NCBI RefSeq assembly: GCF_009707325.1
Contig: NZ_CP046103.1
Location: 2,961,610 to 3,025,609, forward strand
Source: Pseudomonas sp. IB20
Lineage (GTDB): Bacteria > Pseudomonadota > Gammaproteobacteria > Pseudomonadales > Pseudomonadaceae
Direction of reading: 5' to 3'
DNA: 64,000 bases
The translations under genes and the position numbers were made by a program. Positions within the stretch are counted from its first letter, which is position 1, and every line of letters begins with the position of its first letter. Below are positions 8,257 through 16,732 of the stretch, piece after piece. The notes under the pieces were generated by a model. It was not told the DNA's origin and did no database searches. It saw only the letters and a list, made by a program, of their open reading frames with translations.

Positions 8257-9435
8257 TCAGCTCCTGCGCGCGTGCAGGACCGAGGCGTAGTTGGCCACGG
8301 CCATGCCGCCCATGTTGAACACCAGACCGAACTCCGGGTTGGGCACCGACAGGCCGATCGGCTCGCCGGTCAACTGGCGGAACGCCAAGGCATGCATCGA
8401 CACACCAGTGGCGCCCACCGGATGCCCCTTGGCCTTGAGCCCACCAGAAAGGTTCACCGGCAGCCGCCCGCCCGCGCGCACCACGCCGCTGTCGAGCACG
8501 CGATGGCCCTCACCTTTGGGCGCCAAGCCCATGGCTTCGTAGATCAGCAGTTCGGCGATGGTGAAGCAGTCATGCACCTCGGCGAAACTCAGGTCGGCTA
8601 GGGTGATATTGGCCCCGCGCAGCGCCGAGTGAATCGCCCGTTGCGGGCCTTCAAAGGCCAGGATGTCGCGCTGGGCGATGGGCAGGCAGTCGTTGACTTG
8701 CGTCATCGAGCAGATCTGCACATCCCGGCGAAACGCCCGCGCGCGCTTGGGCGAGGCAAGGATGATCGCGGCGGCGCCGTCGCTGATCAGCGAGCAATCG
8801 GTGAGGCGCAGCGACTCGGCCACAAACGGGTTGCTCTTGGACACATTGTTGCAGTGCTCAAAATCCATCACCCGGTGCATCTGCGCCAACGGGTTGGCCA
8901 TGGCATTGGAGTGGTTCTTGGTGGCGATGGCCGCCATCGAGCCCAACGGGCAGTGGTAGCGCTCGGTGTATTGGCGTGCCGCACGGCCAAACAGTTGTGG
9001 GAAGCTCAAGCCGGCTTCGGCCGGATCGTTCTGATAGCCGGCGCCGGCCAGGGCCTGGGTGACCTCAGCGGTGGACGTGTGGGTCATCTTCTCGGCGCCC
9101 ACCACCAGCACCAGTTCGGCGCTGCCGGAGAGGATCGCGTTAATCCCCGCCTGGATCGCCGCGGAGCCGGACGCGCAGGCGTTTTCACAACGGGTGGACG
9201 GCTTGAAGCGCAGGCCAGGGTCGGCCTGCAGCAGCAAGGACGAGGCAAAGCCGTCAGGCACCAGCCCCGAGTTGAAGTGGCCAAGGAACAACGCATCGAT
9301 TTCTGACGCATCAATAGCCGCGTCCGTCAGGGCTTCGCGGGTGACCTGCACGATCAGGTCTTCAAGGGTGGTGCCTTCCAGGCGACCAAAGCGTGAGTGA
9401 CCGGCGGCAACAATGGAGACGCAATCAGCTGGCAT
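8257..9435 (-). CDS. Thiolase-family acyltransferase (SCP-x-like)
   Basis: A 392-residue thiolase. The nucleophilic cysteine lies in RCENACASGSAA, and the C-terminal catalytic block reads GGLKAKGHPVGATG with the HD..T motif EVHDCFTIAELL before it. The pattern is nearer to the SCP-x/acetyl-CoA acetyltransferase subgroup than to FadA. The ATG at 9435 is taken as start; a TTG two codons upstream is possible. First gene of the leftward cluster with the CoA ligase and transporter; a PAS-LuxR regulator is transcribed divergently 129 bp away and is the likely controller. Confidence 0.9.
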   Translation of the reverse strand: MPADCVSIVAAGHSRFGRLEGTTLEDLIVQVTREALTDAAIDASEIDALFLGHFNSGLVPDGFASSLLLQADPGLRFKPSTRCENACASGSAAIQAGINAILSGSAELVLVVGAEKMTHTSTAEVTQALAGAGYQNDPAEAGLSFPQLFGRAARQYTERYHCPLGSMAAIATKNHSNAMANPLAQMHRVMDFEHCNNVSKSNPFVAESLRLTDCSLISDGAAAIILASPKRARAFRRDVQICSMTQVNDCLPIAQRDILAFEGPQRAIHSALRGANITLADLSFAEVHDCFTIAELLIYEAMGLAPKGEGHRVLDSGVVRAGGRLPVNLSGGLKAKGHPVGATGVSMHALAFRQLTGEPIGLSVPNPEFGLVFNMGGMAVANYASVLHARRS

Positions 9436-9564
9436 AATCAATTTCTTCTGTTTTTGGTGCGAAGATTACCTACAATGACGCACCGCCGGGCAGTCGCCAA
9501 TTCGTGTAACTACTTACATGGATAAGTAGCCCAAGGTGAGAAAAGCAACGAGGCAGGATGCCCA

Positions 9565-10152
9565 ATGAACGCGTTTACACAGCAACTCCAAGATATCGAG
9601 CGCCTGGCGTTCCAACTGTCCCCTGCCCCGCAACTGGTCACCAACAACCGCGTGATCATCGACTGCAACGAAGCCTTCTTGCAGTTGTTCGGCTATGCGC
9701 GCGACGCCTTGCTCAACCAACTGACCCTGCTGATCTACCCGTCCCAGGCCGACTACCACGCCATCGGCAAGCGCAGCCACGACTGGCTGCTCGACAGTAA
9801 AAACGGCCGTTACTCCGACGAACGCTTCATGCAGCACAAAAACGGCGAAGTGTTCTGGGCCAAGTCCCACGGCTACACCCTGACGCCCAAAGACCCGTTC
9901 AAACTGATGATCTGGCACTTCGAACGCCTGGACCGCACCCACCAAGGCACCGGCGACCTCACGCCACGGGAGCGGGAAGTGGCGATGCACATCGTCAACG
10001 GCCTCAAATCCAAGGAAATCGCCCAACGCCTGACAATCTCCCACCGCACGGTGGAGGTGCACAGGGCGCGGCTGATGAAGAAACTTGAGGTCAAAAACAG
10101 TGTGGAGTTGGTGTCGAAGATGATTTTCGTTGGCGGACGTGCCTGGTTATAG
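9565..10152 (+). CDS. PAS domain-LuxR family transcriptional regulator
   Basis: A 195-residue one-component regulator. Residues ~15-120 form a PAS fold (PQLVTNNRVIIDCNEAFLQLFGY... MQHKNGEVFWAKSHG), and residues ~130-190 form a LuxR-type helix-turn-helix (DLTPREREVAMHIVNGLKSK, then ISHRTVEVHRARLMKKL). There is no receiver domain or autoinducer domain, so the PAS domain probably binds a small ligand directly. Divergent from the thiolase-ligase-transporter genes and 111 bp ahead of a methylmalonyl-CoA decarboxylase-like gene, so it likely controls one or both sides. Confidence 0.9.
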   Translation: MNAFTQQLQDIERLAFQLSPAPQLVTNNRVIIDCNEAFLQLFGYARDALLNQLTLLIYPSQADYHAIGKRSHDWLLDSKNGRYSDERFMQHKNGEVFWAKSHGYTLTPKDPFKLMIWHFERLDRTHQGTGDLTPREREVAMHIVNGLKSKEIAQRLTISHRTVEVHRARLMKKLEVKNSVELVSKMIFVGGRAWL

Positions 10153-10263
10153 CCAGGCATTACCCGGCCGCCGCCCAGCCCTGCGTCCCTCGATCCAGTC
10201 CCTGCTCAACGCCTGCGTGCTTTTCCAGGCCCCCGAATTTGATAGCCACACAGGAACCGCATC

Positions 10264-11046
10264 ATGACGGTCAACGTTTCACACACTCTCATCGACAAGC
10301 GCATTGCGCGCCTGACATTCAGCAACCCCAGCCAGCGCAATGCCCTTAGCGCGCAACTGCTCGACAGCCTGGATGAGCGCCTGATCGCCCTCGCCGCCCA
10401 GCGCGTCGGCGTGGTAATACTCGGCGCCGACGTCGGCCAGACCGTGTGGAGCGCCGGCCACGATATCGGCGAAGTGGCCCGCGACCGCGACCCCGTGGCC
10501 TACGGTAAACCGCTGGAACGCGTACTGCGGCGCATCCGTGCCTACCCCGGCGTGGTCATCGCCTTAATCTCGGGCTCGGCCTGGGGCGGCGCCGTGGACC
10601 TGGCCATGAGTTGCGACATGGTGATCGCCGACCACAGCGCCAGCTTCGCCATGACCCCGGCCAACATCGGCCTGCCCTACACCACCAGCGGCCTGCTGCG
10701 TTTCTTCAACAACTTGCCGATTCATGTGCTCAAGGAAATGTTCTTCTGCGCCCAGAAACTCGACGCCGAACGCGCCGAACGCTTCGGCGTGATCAACCGG
10801 CTGGTGCCCACCGACGCCCTGGAAGCCACTGCCCTGGAATACGCCCAAGGCATCGCCGCCAAGGCCCCATTGGCGATTCAGGCAGTGAAAGAGCAATTGC
10901 GCATCCTCGAAGACCTGCAACCGATGCCCGTGCACGCCATGGAACAAATCGCCGAGCTACGCCGCCAGGCCTGCGCCAGTGCCGACTTTAGTGAAGGACT
11001 GGCAGCGTTTGCCGAACGGCGCCCAGCGGTATTTGAAGGGCGTTGA
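10264..11046 (+). CDS. scpB: Methylmalonyl-CoA decarboxylase-like crotonase
   Basis: A 260-residue crotonase-fold protein that resembles E. coli ScpB (YgfG), which decarboxylates methylmalonyl-CoA to propionyl-CoA. Shared landmarks are WSAGHDIGEV, the oxyanion-hole stretch ISGSAWGGAVDLAMSCD, and FAMTPANIGLPY, which aligns with FSMTPVNLGVPY in the E. coli enzyme. The C-terminal FSEGLAAFAERRPAVFEG also fits. It is downstream of the PAS-LuxR gene, and may act with the divergent thiolase and CoA ligase in breakdown of a branched or dicarboxylic acid. Another enoyl-CoA hydratase-type reaction cannot be excluded. Confidence 0.8.
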   Translation: MTVNVSHTLIDKRIARLTFSNPSQRNALSAQLLDSLDERLIALAAQRVGVVILGADVGQTVWSAGHDIGEVARDRDPVAYGKPLERVLRRIRAYPGVVIALISGSAWGGAVDLAMSCDMVIADHSASFAMTPANIGLPYTTSGLLRFFNNLPIHVLKEMFFCAQKLDAERAERFGVINRLVPTDALEATALEYAQGIAAKAPLAIQAVKEQLRILEDLQPMPVHAMEQIAELRRQACASADFSEGLAAFAERRPAVFEGR

Positions 11047-11074
11047 TGGTTTTTTCATAGTTGATCGTCTATGC

Positions 11075-11190
11075 TGCGGCCCTTCGTTGGGGAGTAACCG
11101 GCTTCTGACCTGCTCAGAAGCGTTCGTATCAACATATTCGGCAACCTGCCGTGGTACGAACACCGTTGTGGTTGGTGAGACCAGCGACAC
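11075..11190 (+). ncRNA. yybP-ykoY manganese riboswitch
   Basis: Between scpB and mntP lies a leader with the conserved yybP-ykoY elements: GGGGAGTA at 11089-11096, a GC-rich stem (CTTCTGA...TCAGAAG), the TTCGTATCAACATATTCGG-like junction and GTGAGACC at 11175-11182. This class senses Mn2+ and up-regulates manganese exporters; the gene that follows is the exporter mntP, which supports the call. Confidence 0.9.
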
Positions 11191-11202
11191 ATCCATGCCT
11201 AA

Positions 11203-11244
11203 AGTCGGGCGTGTGGTTGTGTCGTTGACTCATATAGCCCGACT
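11203..11244 (+). promoter_or_regulatory. Probable expression-platform hairpin of the mntP riboswitch
   Basis: AGTCGGGC (11203-11210) and GCCCGACT (11237-11244) form a perfect 8-bp stem that ends directly before the GGAAG ribosome site of mntP (GTG start at 11257). No U-tract follows, so control of translation initiation rather than termination is suggested. Confidence 0.55.
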
Positions 11245-11256
11245 GGAAGCCTCACC

Positions 11257-11820
11257 GTGAACCCTATTTCCCTTATCCTTCTCGCCCTGGCCATGTCCAC
11301 GGACGCCTTTGCGGCGGCCATCGGCAAAGGCTCCAGCCTGCACAAACCCCGCTTTATCGAAGCCCTGCGCGTCGGTTTGATCTTTGGTGTGATCGAAGCC
11401 ATCACGCCCATGATCGGCTGGGCCATCGGCCATGCCGCGACCCGCTGGGTCGAAGACTGGGACCACTGGATCGCCTTTACCCTGCTGGTCGCGCTGGGTT
11501 TGCACATGATTTACAACGGGCTCAAGGTGGACGATGACGAGGTTGAGAAACCGACGCAGCACTCGTTCATGATCCTGGCTGTCACTGCCTTTGCTACCAG
11601 TATTGATGCGCTGGCGGTGGGCGTAGGCTTGGCGTTTGTCGACGTGAATATCCTGGTGGCTTCGGCGGCTATTGGTCTGGCAACCATGACCATGGTGACC
11701 ATCGGCATGATGCTTGGGCGGGTGTTGGGTACAGTGGTGGGCAAGCGCGCTGAGATGGTGGGTGGCGTGGTGTTGATGCTGGTGGGTGCGACTATTTTGT
11801 ATGAGCATCTTTCGGCCTGA
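11257..11820 (+). CDS. mntP: Manganese efflux pump
   Basis: A 187-residue inner-membrane protein with six predicted membrane segments arranged as two related halves. The family signatures [14 protein letters not shown] (TM1) and [16 protein letters not shown] (TM4) carry the buried aspartates needed for Mn2+ export. I use the GTG at 11257, which gives the family's usual N-terminus ([18 protein letters not shown]) and follows a GGAAG site. Preceded by a manganese riboswitch, so expression should rise with Mn2+. Confidence 0.95.
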   Translation: MNPISLILLALAMSTDAFAAAIGKGSSLHKPRFIEALRVGLIFGVIEAITPMIGWAIGHAATRWVEDWDHWIAFTLLVALGLHMIYNGLKVDDDEVEKPTQHSFMILAVTAFATSIDALAVGVGLAFVDVNILVASAAIGLATMTMVTIGMMLGRVLGTVVGKRAEMVGGVVLMLVGATILYEHLSA

Positions 11821-11891
11821 AAAAACACAAGCACCCGCAACGCCGAGGCCGGCTGGCAGTCGACCTGATTTTGAAGGCTGAACCCAATCAA

Positions 11892-11957
11892 ATATGGGAG
11901 CGGGGGGGCTTATTTGTGACTGACCCAGCGCATTCGCGAGCAACCCGCCCCCACAAA
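11892..11957. repeat. REP-like inverted repeat
   Basis: A TATGGGAGCGGG arm and a CCCGCCCCCAC arm flank a stretch with GTGACTGACCCAGCGCATTCGCGAGC, resembling the paired REP elements common in P. fluorescens genomes. It separates mntP from the convergent alcohol dehydrogenase gene and contains no gene. Confidence 0.5.
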
Positions 11958-11971
11958 AAGCAAAGGTGCTA

Positions 11972-13039
11972 TCAAGCCGCGTGGCTTTCCTTCTTCAAAC
12001 TCTCCATATCAATCACAAAGCGATACTTCACATCACCCTTGAGCATCCGCTCGTACGCCTCGTTAATGCCCTGAATATCAATCATCTCAATGTCCGAGAC
12101 GATCTTATGCTTGGCGCAGAAATCCAGCATGTCCTGGGTCTCCTGAATGCCACCAATCAACGACCCGGCCAGGCTGCGGCGCTTGAAAATCAGGTTAAAC
12201 ACCGATGGCGACGGGTGCGGGCTGTCAGGCGCACCCACCAGAGTCATGGTGCCGTCACGCTTGAGCAGATTGAGAAACGCATCCAGGTCGTGCGGCGCCG
12301 CGACGGTGTTGAGAATGAAGTCCAGGCTGTTGGCAACCTTGGCCATTTCATCCGGGTTCTTCGACACCACCACTTGGTCAGCCCCCAAACGCAGCCCATC
12401 TTCACGCTTGTTCGGCGAGGTAGTGAACAACGTGACATGCGCACCCATGGCATGCGCGATCTTCACCGCCATATGCCCTAGCCCACCGAGGCCGACTACA
12501 CCGACTTTCTTGCCAGGGCCAACCTTCCAGTGATGCAGCGGCGAGTACGTGGTGATCCCGGCGCACAGCAGCGGCGCCACAGCCGCCAGGTTCGAATCAT
12601 CGTGGGAGATACGCAATACAAACTTCTCCTTGACCACGATGCTGTCCGAGTAGCCGCCAAAGGTATTTTCACCGCCGAACACCGGGCCGTTGTAGGTGCC
12701 GGTAAAACCGTTCTCGCAGTATTGCTCCTCGCCCTCGGCGCAGGACGCGCAATGCTGGCAGCTGTCGACCATACAACCGACACCGGCCAAATCACCGACC
12801 TTGAATGTCTTTACATCGGCGCCGACGGCCGTGACGCGACCGACGATTTCATGGCCGGGCACCGACGGGTACAACGTGTTGTGCCACTCGTTGCGCGCGG
12901 TGTGCAGGTCGGAGTGGCAGACGCCGCAATAAAGAATGTCGATCTGGACGTCATCGGCGCCTGGCGCGCGGCGCTCGAAAGTAAAGGGTTTGAGTGCATC
13001 CTTGGAATCCCGCGCGGCGTAGCTGTATGTCTTGGCCAT
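11972..13039 (-). CDS. Zinc-dependent NAD(P)H alcohol/aldehyde reductase (YahK/CAD type)
   Basis: A 355-residue medium-chain dehydrogenase. Catalytic-zinc ligands appear in YCGVCHSD and GHEIVG, the structural-zinc cysteines in CMVDSCQHCASCAEGEEQYC, and the nucleotide-binding loop as GLGGLGHMAVK. The sequence follows the cinnamyl-alcohol-dehydrogenase subgroup, whose members reduce many aldehydes with NADPH. The ATG at 13039 is preferred over a GTG three codons upstream because AGGTGA lies five bases before it. It stands alone and divergent from the alpha/beta hydrolase gene. Confidence 0.92.
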   Translation of the reverse strand: MAKTYSYAARDSKDALKPFTFERRAPGADDVQIDILYCGVCHSDLHTARNEWHNTLYPSVPGHEIVGRVTAVGADVKTFKVGDLAGVGCMVDSCQHCASCAEGEEQYCENGFTGTYNGPVFGGENTFGGYSDSIVVKEKFVLRISHDDSNLAAVAPLLCAGITTYSPLHHWKVGPGKKVGVVGLGGLGHMAVKIAHAMGAHVTLFTTSPNKREDGLRLGADQVVVSKNPDEMAKVANSLDFILNTVAAPHDLDAFLNLLKRDGTMTLVGAPDSPHPSPSVFNLIFKRRSLAGSLIGGIQETQDMLDFCAKHKIVSDIEMIDIQGINEAYERMLKGDVKYRFVIDMESLKKESHAA

Positions 13040-13185
13040 TTGGTTCACCTGTTGAACTGACGGTAGAGGTCAGTGGACCAATATAGACGCGGAACCGTTC
13101 AACCGAGCACATGCATACAAGCCCTTCGTCCGGTTTAACGCAACAGTAACGCCGAGCTTTTGCCCCCTGACCCAAGGAGTTTTCC

Positions 13186-14004
13186 ATGAGCACATTCGTT
13201 GTCAACGACGGTACCCAGATCTACTTCAAGGACTGGGGCAGCGGTAAACCCGTGTTGTTCAGCCATGGCTGGCCGCTGGATGCCGACATGTGGGAATACC
13301 AGATGGAATACTTGAGCAGCCGTGGCTTTCGCACCATCGCCTTCGACCGCCGAGGTTTTGGCCGCTCCGACCAACCGTGGACCGGTAACGACTACGACAC
13401 GTTCGCCGACGATATCGCCCAACTGATCGAACACCTTGACCTCAAGGACGTGACGCTGGTGGGCTTCTCCATGGGTGGCGGTGATGTGGCGCGCTACATC
13501 GCACGCCATGGCAGCGCCCGTGTGGCGGGCCTGGTGCTGCTGGGCGCAGTGACGCCGATTTTCGGCCAAAAACCGGATTACCCACAGGGCGTGCCGACTG
13601 AAGTGTTCGACGGCATCAAGGCTGGGCTACTGCAAGACCGCGCGCAATTTATCAGCGACTTCAACACGCCGTTCTATGGCATCAACAAGGGCCAGAAAGT
13701 CTCCCAGGGCGTACTGACGCAGACCCTGCAGATCGCGCTGCTGGCGTCGCTCAAATCCACGGTGGATTGCGTCACTGCATTCTCCGAGACGGACTTTCGC
13801 CCGGATATGGCCAAGATCGACGTGCCGACCCTGGTGATCCACGGTGACGGCGACCAGGTCGTGCCGTTCGAGACCACGGGTAAAGTCGCGGCCGAGATGA
13901 TCAAAGGCGCGCAGTTGAAGGTGTACAAGGATGCGCCACACGGCTTCGCAGCCACCCACACCCAGCAGTTGAACGAAGACTTGTTGGCGTTCCTGAAGCG
14001 CTAA
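13186..14004 (+). CDS. Alpha/beta hydrolase, non-haem chloroperoxidase/arylesterase type
   Basis: A 272-residue hydrolase close to the cofactor-free chloroperoxidase/arylesterase group. The oxyanion motif SHGWPLDADMW, nucleophile elbow GFSMGGG, acidic residue in HGDGDQVVPF and histidine in APHGFAATH form the triad. No signal peptide, so cytoplasmic. AAGGAG stands upstream of the ATG. The last 50 coding bases and stop are repeated exactly 401 bp downstream (14356-14411), followed there by a proper terminator that is incomplete after the first copy. Confidence 0.92.
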   Translation: MSTFVVNDGTQIYFKDWGSGKPVLFSHGWPLDADMWEYQMEYLSSRGFRTIAFDRRGFGRSDQPWTGNDYDTFADDIAQLIEHLDLKDVTLVGFSMGGGDVARYIARHGSARVAGLVLLGAVTPIFGQKPDYPQGVPTEVFDGIKAGLLQDRAQFISDFNTPFYGINKGQKVSQGVLTQTLQIALLASLKSTVDCVTAFSETDFRPDMAKIDVPTLVIHGDGDQVVPFETTGKVAAEMIKGAQLKVYKDAPHGFAATHTQQLNEDLLAFLKR

Positions 14005-14010
14005 ACACCC
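13955..14010 (+). repeat. 56-bp direct duplication, copy 1
   Basis: The end of the hydrolase gene from CCCACACCC to the stop codon region. It recurs identically at 14356-14411. After copy 1 the terminator sequence breaks off after GGCCGGGCTTGCCC. Confidence 0.9.
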
Positions 14011-14078
14011 CTTTGGCCGGGCTTGCCCTAATGCCGTTCAGTTAAGCGAACGCAATGCCCAAAGCAGCGAAGATTAAA

Positions 14079-14182
14079 TGTGGGAGCGGCGGTGCGACGA
14101 TTCGACTTGCCCGCGATGACGTCGGCCCAGCAAACATTGATGTTGACTGACCCACCGCTTTCGCGGCAAGCCCGCTCCCACA
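14079..14182. repeat. REPIN-like element
   Basis: Two REP-like arms face each other: TGTGGGAGCGGC at the left and CGGCAAGCCCGCTCCCACA at the right, ~80 bp apart, with GTTGACTGACCCACCGC between. This is the arrangement of REP doublets (REPINs) of the P. fluorescens group. Confidence 0.65.
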
Positions 14183-14249
14183 GGGGGCTGCGCTACTGCG
14201 GCATAGGGCTTGCCCGCTTGCAACGATAAGCTCGCTAGCCGCTAAGCGA

Positions 14250-14355
14250 TCAGGGCTTGGCGACCTTCCAGGCTCCGTCCATTTTGCCGTCGCCGGTCAT
14301 GTCACCGGCCTTCTTGTCCATAACGAAGGTGTAGAGCGGCTTGCCGCTGTAGGCC
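14250..14355 (-). pseudogene. 3' fragment of a COG4315-type lipoprotein gene
   Basis: On the minus strand the last ~35 codons read AYSGKPLYTFVMDKKAGD followed by GDGKMDGAWKVAKP and a stop. This is the hallmark C-terminal repeat of the small secreted COG4315 lipoproteins (GKPLY.F..D..PGD..GDG..G.W). There is no upstream part: the sequence changes abruptly at 14355/14356 into the duplicated hydrolase tail. It is a truncated remnant, and the breakpoint coincides with a direct-repeat boundary. Confidence 0.75.
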
Positions 14356-14411
14356 CCCACACCCAGCAGTTGAACGAAGACTTGTTGGCGTTCCTGAAGC
14401 GCTAAACACCC
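14356..14411 (+). repeat. 56-bp direct duplication, copy 2
   Basis: Exact copy of 13955-14010, carrying the last hydrolase codons and stop. Together with the terminator after it, this copy looks like the original 3' end of the gene, displaced by ~400 bp. Confidence 0.9.
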
Positions 14412-14425
14412 TCACCTTGTTTTTG

Positions 14426-14448
14426 GCCGGGCTTGCCCGGCTTTTTTT
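14426..14448 (+). terminator. Rho-independent terminator
   Basis: GCCGGGC-TT-GCCCGGC followed by seven T residues. It most likely terminated the hydrolase gene before the 401-bp displacement. Confidence 0.9.
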
Positions 14449-14539
14449 GTTAGATGCCGCCCTTCGATAGGATGCTGCTGAACCGGCGACTGCCCGACGC
14501 GGTCCCAACTCATACGCTCATCGCTGCAGGTAATCGCAA

Positions 14540-15553
14540 ATGTCGCTCCCTAAAGAAATGACCCTGATCGAAATCACCACCCCCGGTGGCCCTGAGGTCT
14601 TGCAACCGCGTCGAGCCGACGTGCCGGTGGCAGGCCCAGGCGAGATCCTGATTCGTGTACACGCGGCTGGGGTCAACCGCCCGGACGCCTTGCAGCGCGC
14701 AGGCAAGTACCCGATGAAGCCGGGCATGAGCCCGATCCCTGGCCTGGAAGTGGCCGGTGAAGTGGTCGCGCTGGGCGCCGGTGTGAATGAGTACGCGATT
14801 GGCGACAAGGTCTGCGCCCTGACCAATGGCGGCGGTTATGCGCAGTTTTGCGCCGTACCTGCGAGCCAGGCGTTGCCGATCCCGGAGGGCATGGACTGGG
14901 TTCAAGCCGCGGCCGTGCCGGAAACCTTCTTCACCGTCTGGGCCAACCTGTTCGGCCTCGGTGGCGCGCACAAAGGCCAGCGCGCCTTGATCCATGGCGG
15001 CACCAGCGGCATCGGCACCACCGCGCTGATGCTCTGCCGCGAGTTCGGCATCCACGCCTTCGCCACCGCCGGCAGTGCCGACAAATGCGCGGCAATTGCC
15101 AAGCTGGGCGCCGAGCCGATTAACTACCGCGAGCAAGACTTCGCCGACGTCATCGCCAAGAAAACCGGCGACAAGGGCGTGAATGTGATCCTCGACATCA
15201 TGGGGGCCTCGTATCTGAACAACAACCTCAAGGCCCTGGGCATGGACGGGCATTTGGTGATGCTGGGTTTCCTCGGCGGCGGCAAGGCCAACGATGTCGA
15301 CCTGCTGACCATCCTCGGCAAACGCGCCGTCATCACCGGTTCGCTGCTGCGCGCACGTTCCAAGGACGAAAAAGCCGCCATCGCCGAACAACTGCGCGAA
15401 TACGTGTGGCCGGTGCTGTCGGCCGGGCGCTGCCTGCCGATCATCGACAAGGTCTACGAATACACCGACGCCGCCCAGGCCCATGCACGGATGGAAGGCG
15501 GCGACCATATTGGCAAGATTGTGTTGCGGGTGGAGTGTCGCTACACCGGGTAA
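14540..15553 (+). CDS. NAD(P)H quinone oxidoreductase, zeta-crystallin/PIG3-like
   Basis: A 337-residue zinc-free medium-chain reductase. It lacks the zinc ligands of alcohol dehydrogenases and has the quinone-reductase N-terminal motif HAAGVNRPDALQRAGKYP and the NADPH loop HGGTSGIGTTA. The PIG3-like subgroup reduces quinones by single-electron transfer. Its 3' end overlaps the convergent OYE reductase gene by 13 bp. Start ATG at 14540 gives the standard N-terminus (EMTLIEITTPGGPEVL). Confidence 0.9.
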   Translation: MSLPKEMTLIEITTPGGPEVLQPRRADVPVAGPGEILIRVHAAGVNRPDALQRAGKYPMKPGMSPIPGLEVAGEVVALGAGVNEYAIGDKVCALTNGGGYAQFCAVPASQALPIPEGMDWVQAAAVPETFFTVWANLFGLGGAHKGQRALIHGGTSGIGTTALMLCREFGIHAFATAGSADKCAAIAKLGAEPINYREQDFADVIAKKTGDKGVNVILDIMGASYLNNNLKALGMDGHLVMLGFLGGGKANDVDLLTILGKRAVITGSLLRARSKDEKAAIAEQLREYVWPVLSAGRCLPIIDKVYEYTDAAQAHARMEGGDHIGKIVLRVECRYTG

Positions 15554-16653
15554 TCGGTATAGCCCAGCGCCGAGCCGCCGTACATGCCTTCCGCCCGCAG
15601 CGGGTTCAGCGGCCAGCCGTTAAAGAGCCGCTGCGGCAAGTCCGGGTTGGCAATGAACGGGCGCCCGAACGCAATCAAGTCCGCCAGCCCCGCCTCTACC
15701 AATGCCGCACCACGCTCAGCGGTGTAGCGACCAGCGTAGATGATCCGCCCACTGAACGTGCTGCGCACGGCCCGGCGGAAGGTTTCTGGCAAGTCGGGGG
15801 CGTTGTCCCAGTCGGCTTCAGCGATGGATACGTAGGCAATCCCCGACGCTTCGAGCACCTTGATCGCTTCGATGTAGGTGTGATGCGGGTCCTCTTCCAC
15901 CAGGCCGATGTAGACGCGGTCCTGGTCGGTGCCGCTGAACAGCGGTGAAAAGCGCACACCGAGGCGCTCCGGCCCGGCTACGGCGGTCACGGCTTCGACG
16001 ATTTCGCGCAGAAAACGCAGGCGGTTATGCAGCGAACCGCCGTACTCGTCGTCACGCTGGTTGGCGTGGGCCGAGATGAACTGGTTGACCAGATAACCAT
16101 TGGCGGCATGTATTTCCACGCCATCAAAGCCGGCATCCAACGCATTGCGCGCGGCCTGGGCGTAATGCCCTACCAACTCCTCAATTTCCAGTGTGCTCAA
16201 CGCACGCGGTACGGGCGGCTGCATCAACTCGCCCACACCTGGCCCGGTTTCGATAAAAGCTTTCGCTTGCAGCGCCGCAAGGGCAGACGGCGCAACCGGT
16301 GCGGCGCCCTCCGGTTGCAGCGCGTTATGGGACACGCGGCCAACGTGCCAGAGCTGGGCGAAGATCACCCCACCTTCGGCATGCACCGCCTCGGTGACTG
16401 TGCGCCAGCCATCGATCTGCGCCGGGCTGTAGATACCCGGCGTCCAGGCGTAACCCTGGCCGCGCGGCTCGATCTGCGTGCCTTCGCTGACCATGAAACC
16501 GGCCGTGGCGCGCTGGCGGTAATACTCGGCCATCAGGTCAGTGGCGATATCGCCGGGTTGCGCGCTGCGTTGACGGGTCAGGGGCGGCAAAACAACACGG
16601 TTATTCAAGGTGTGGTGACCCAGTTTTACCGGGGTATTCAAACGACTAGTCAT
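15541..16653 (-). CDS. nemA: Old-yellow-enzyme alkene reductase (NemA type)
   Basis: A 370-residue FMN flavoprotein that reduces electron-poor alkenes, N-ethylmaleimide and nitro compounds with NADPH. OYE features: LPPLTRQRS near the start, QLWHVGRVSH, the substrate-binding H/N pair and Tyr in EIHAANGYLVNQF, and the phosphate-binding IAFGRPFIANP near the end. A TetR gene of NemR type and a DJ-1-like gene lie upstream on the same strand, mirroring the electrophile-inducible nem operon of E. coli. A perfect 20-bp palindrome lies in the gap before it. Confidence 0.92.
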   Translation of the reverse strand: MTSRLNTPVKLGHHTLNNRVVLPPLTRQRSAQPGDIATDLMAEYYRQRATAGFMVSEGTQIEPRGQGYAWTPGIYSPAQIDGWRTVTEAVHAEGGVIFAQLWHVGRVSHNALQPEGAAPVAPSALAALQAKAFIETGPGVGELMQPPVPRALSTLEIEELVGHYAQAARNALDAGFDGVEIHAANGYLVNQFISAHANQRDDEYGGSLHNRLRFLREIVEAVTAVAGPERLGVRFSPLFSGTDQDRVYIGLVEEDPHHTYIEAIKVLEASGIAYVSIAEADWDNAPDLPETFRRAVRSTFSGRIIYAGRYTAERGAALVEAGLADLIAFGRPFIANPDLPQRLFNGWPLNPLRAEGMYGGSALGYTDYPV

Positions 16654-16689
16654 GTAAAAACGTCCAAATTCGAGGCGAGCGAAAACATT

Positions 16690-16709
16690 GGCGGCTCTTA
16701 AGAGCCGCC
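16690..16709. terminator. Perfect 20-bp palindrome between the DJ-1-like gene and nemA
   Basis: GGCGGCTCTTAAGAGCCGCC is fully self-complementary. In the direction of transcription (minus) it is followed by AATGTTTTCG, a weak T-run. It could reduce read-through from the upstream genes into nemA, or protect a transcript end. Confidence 0.5.
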
Positions 16710-16732
16710 AACCAATCCAGCGATTAATTAAT

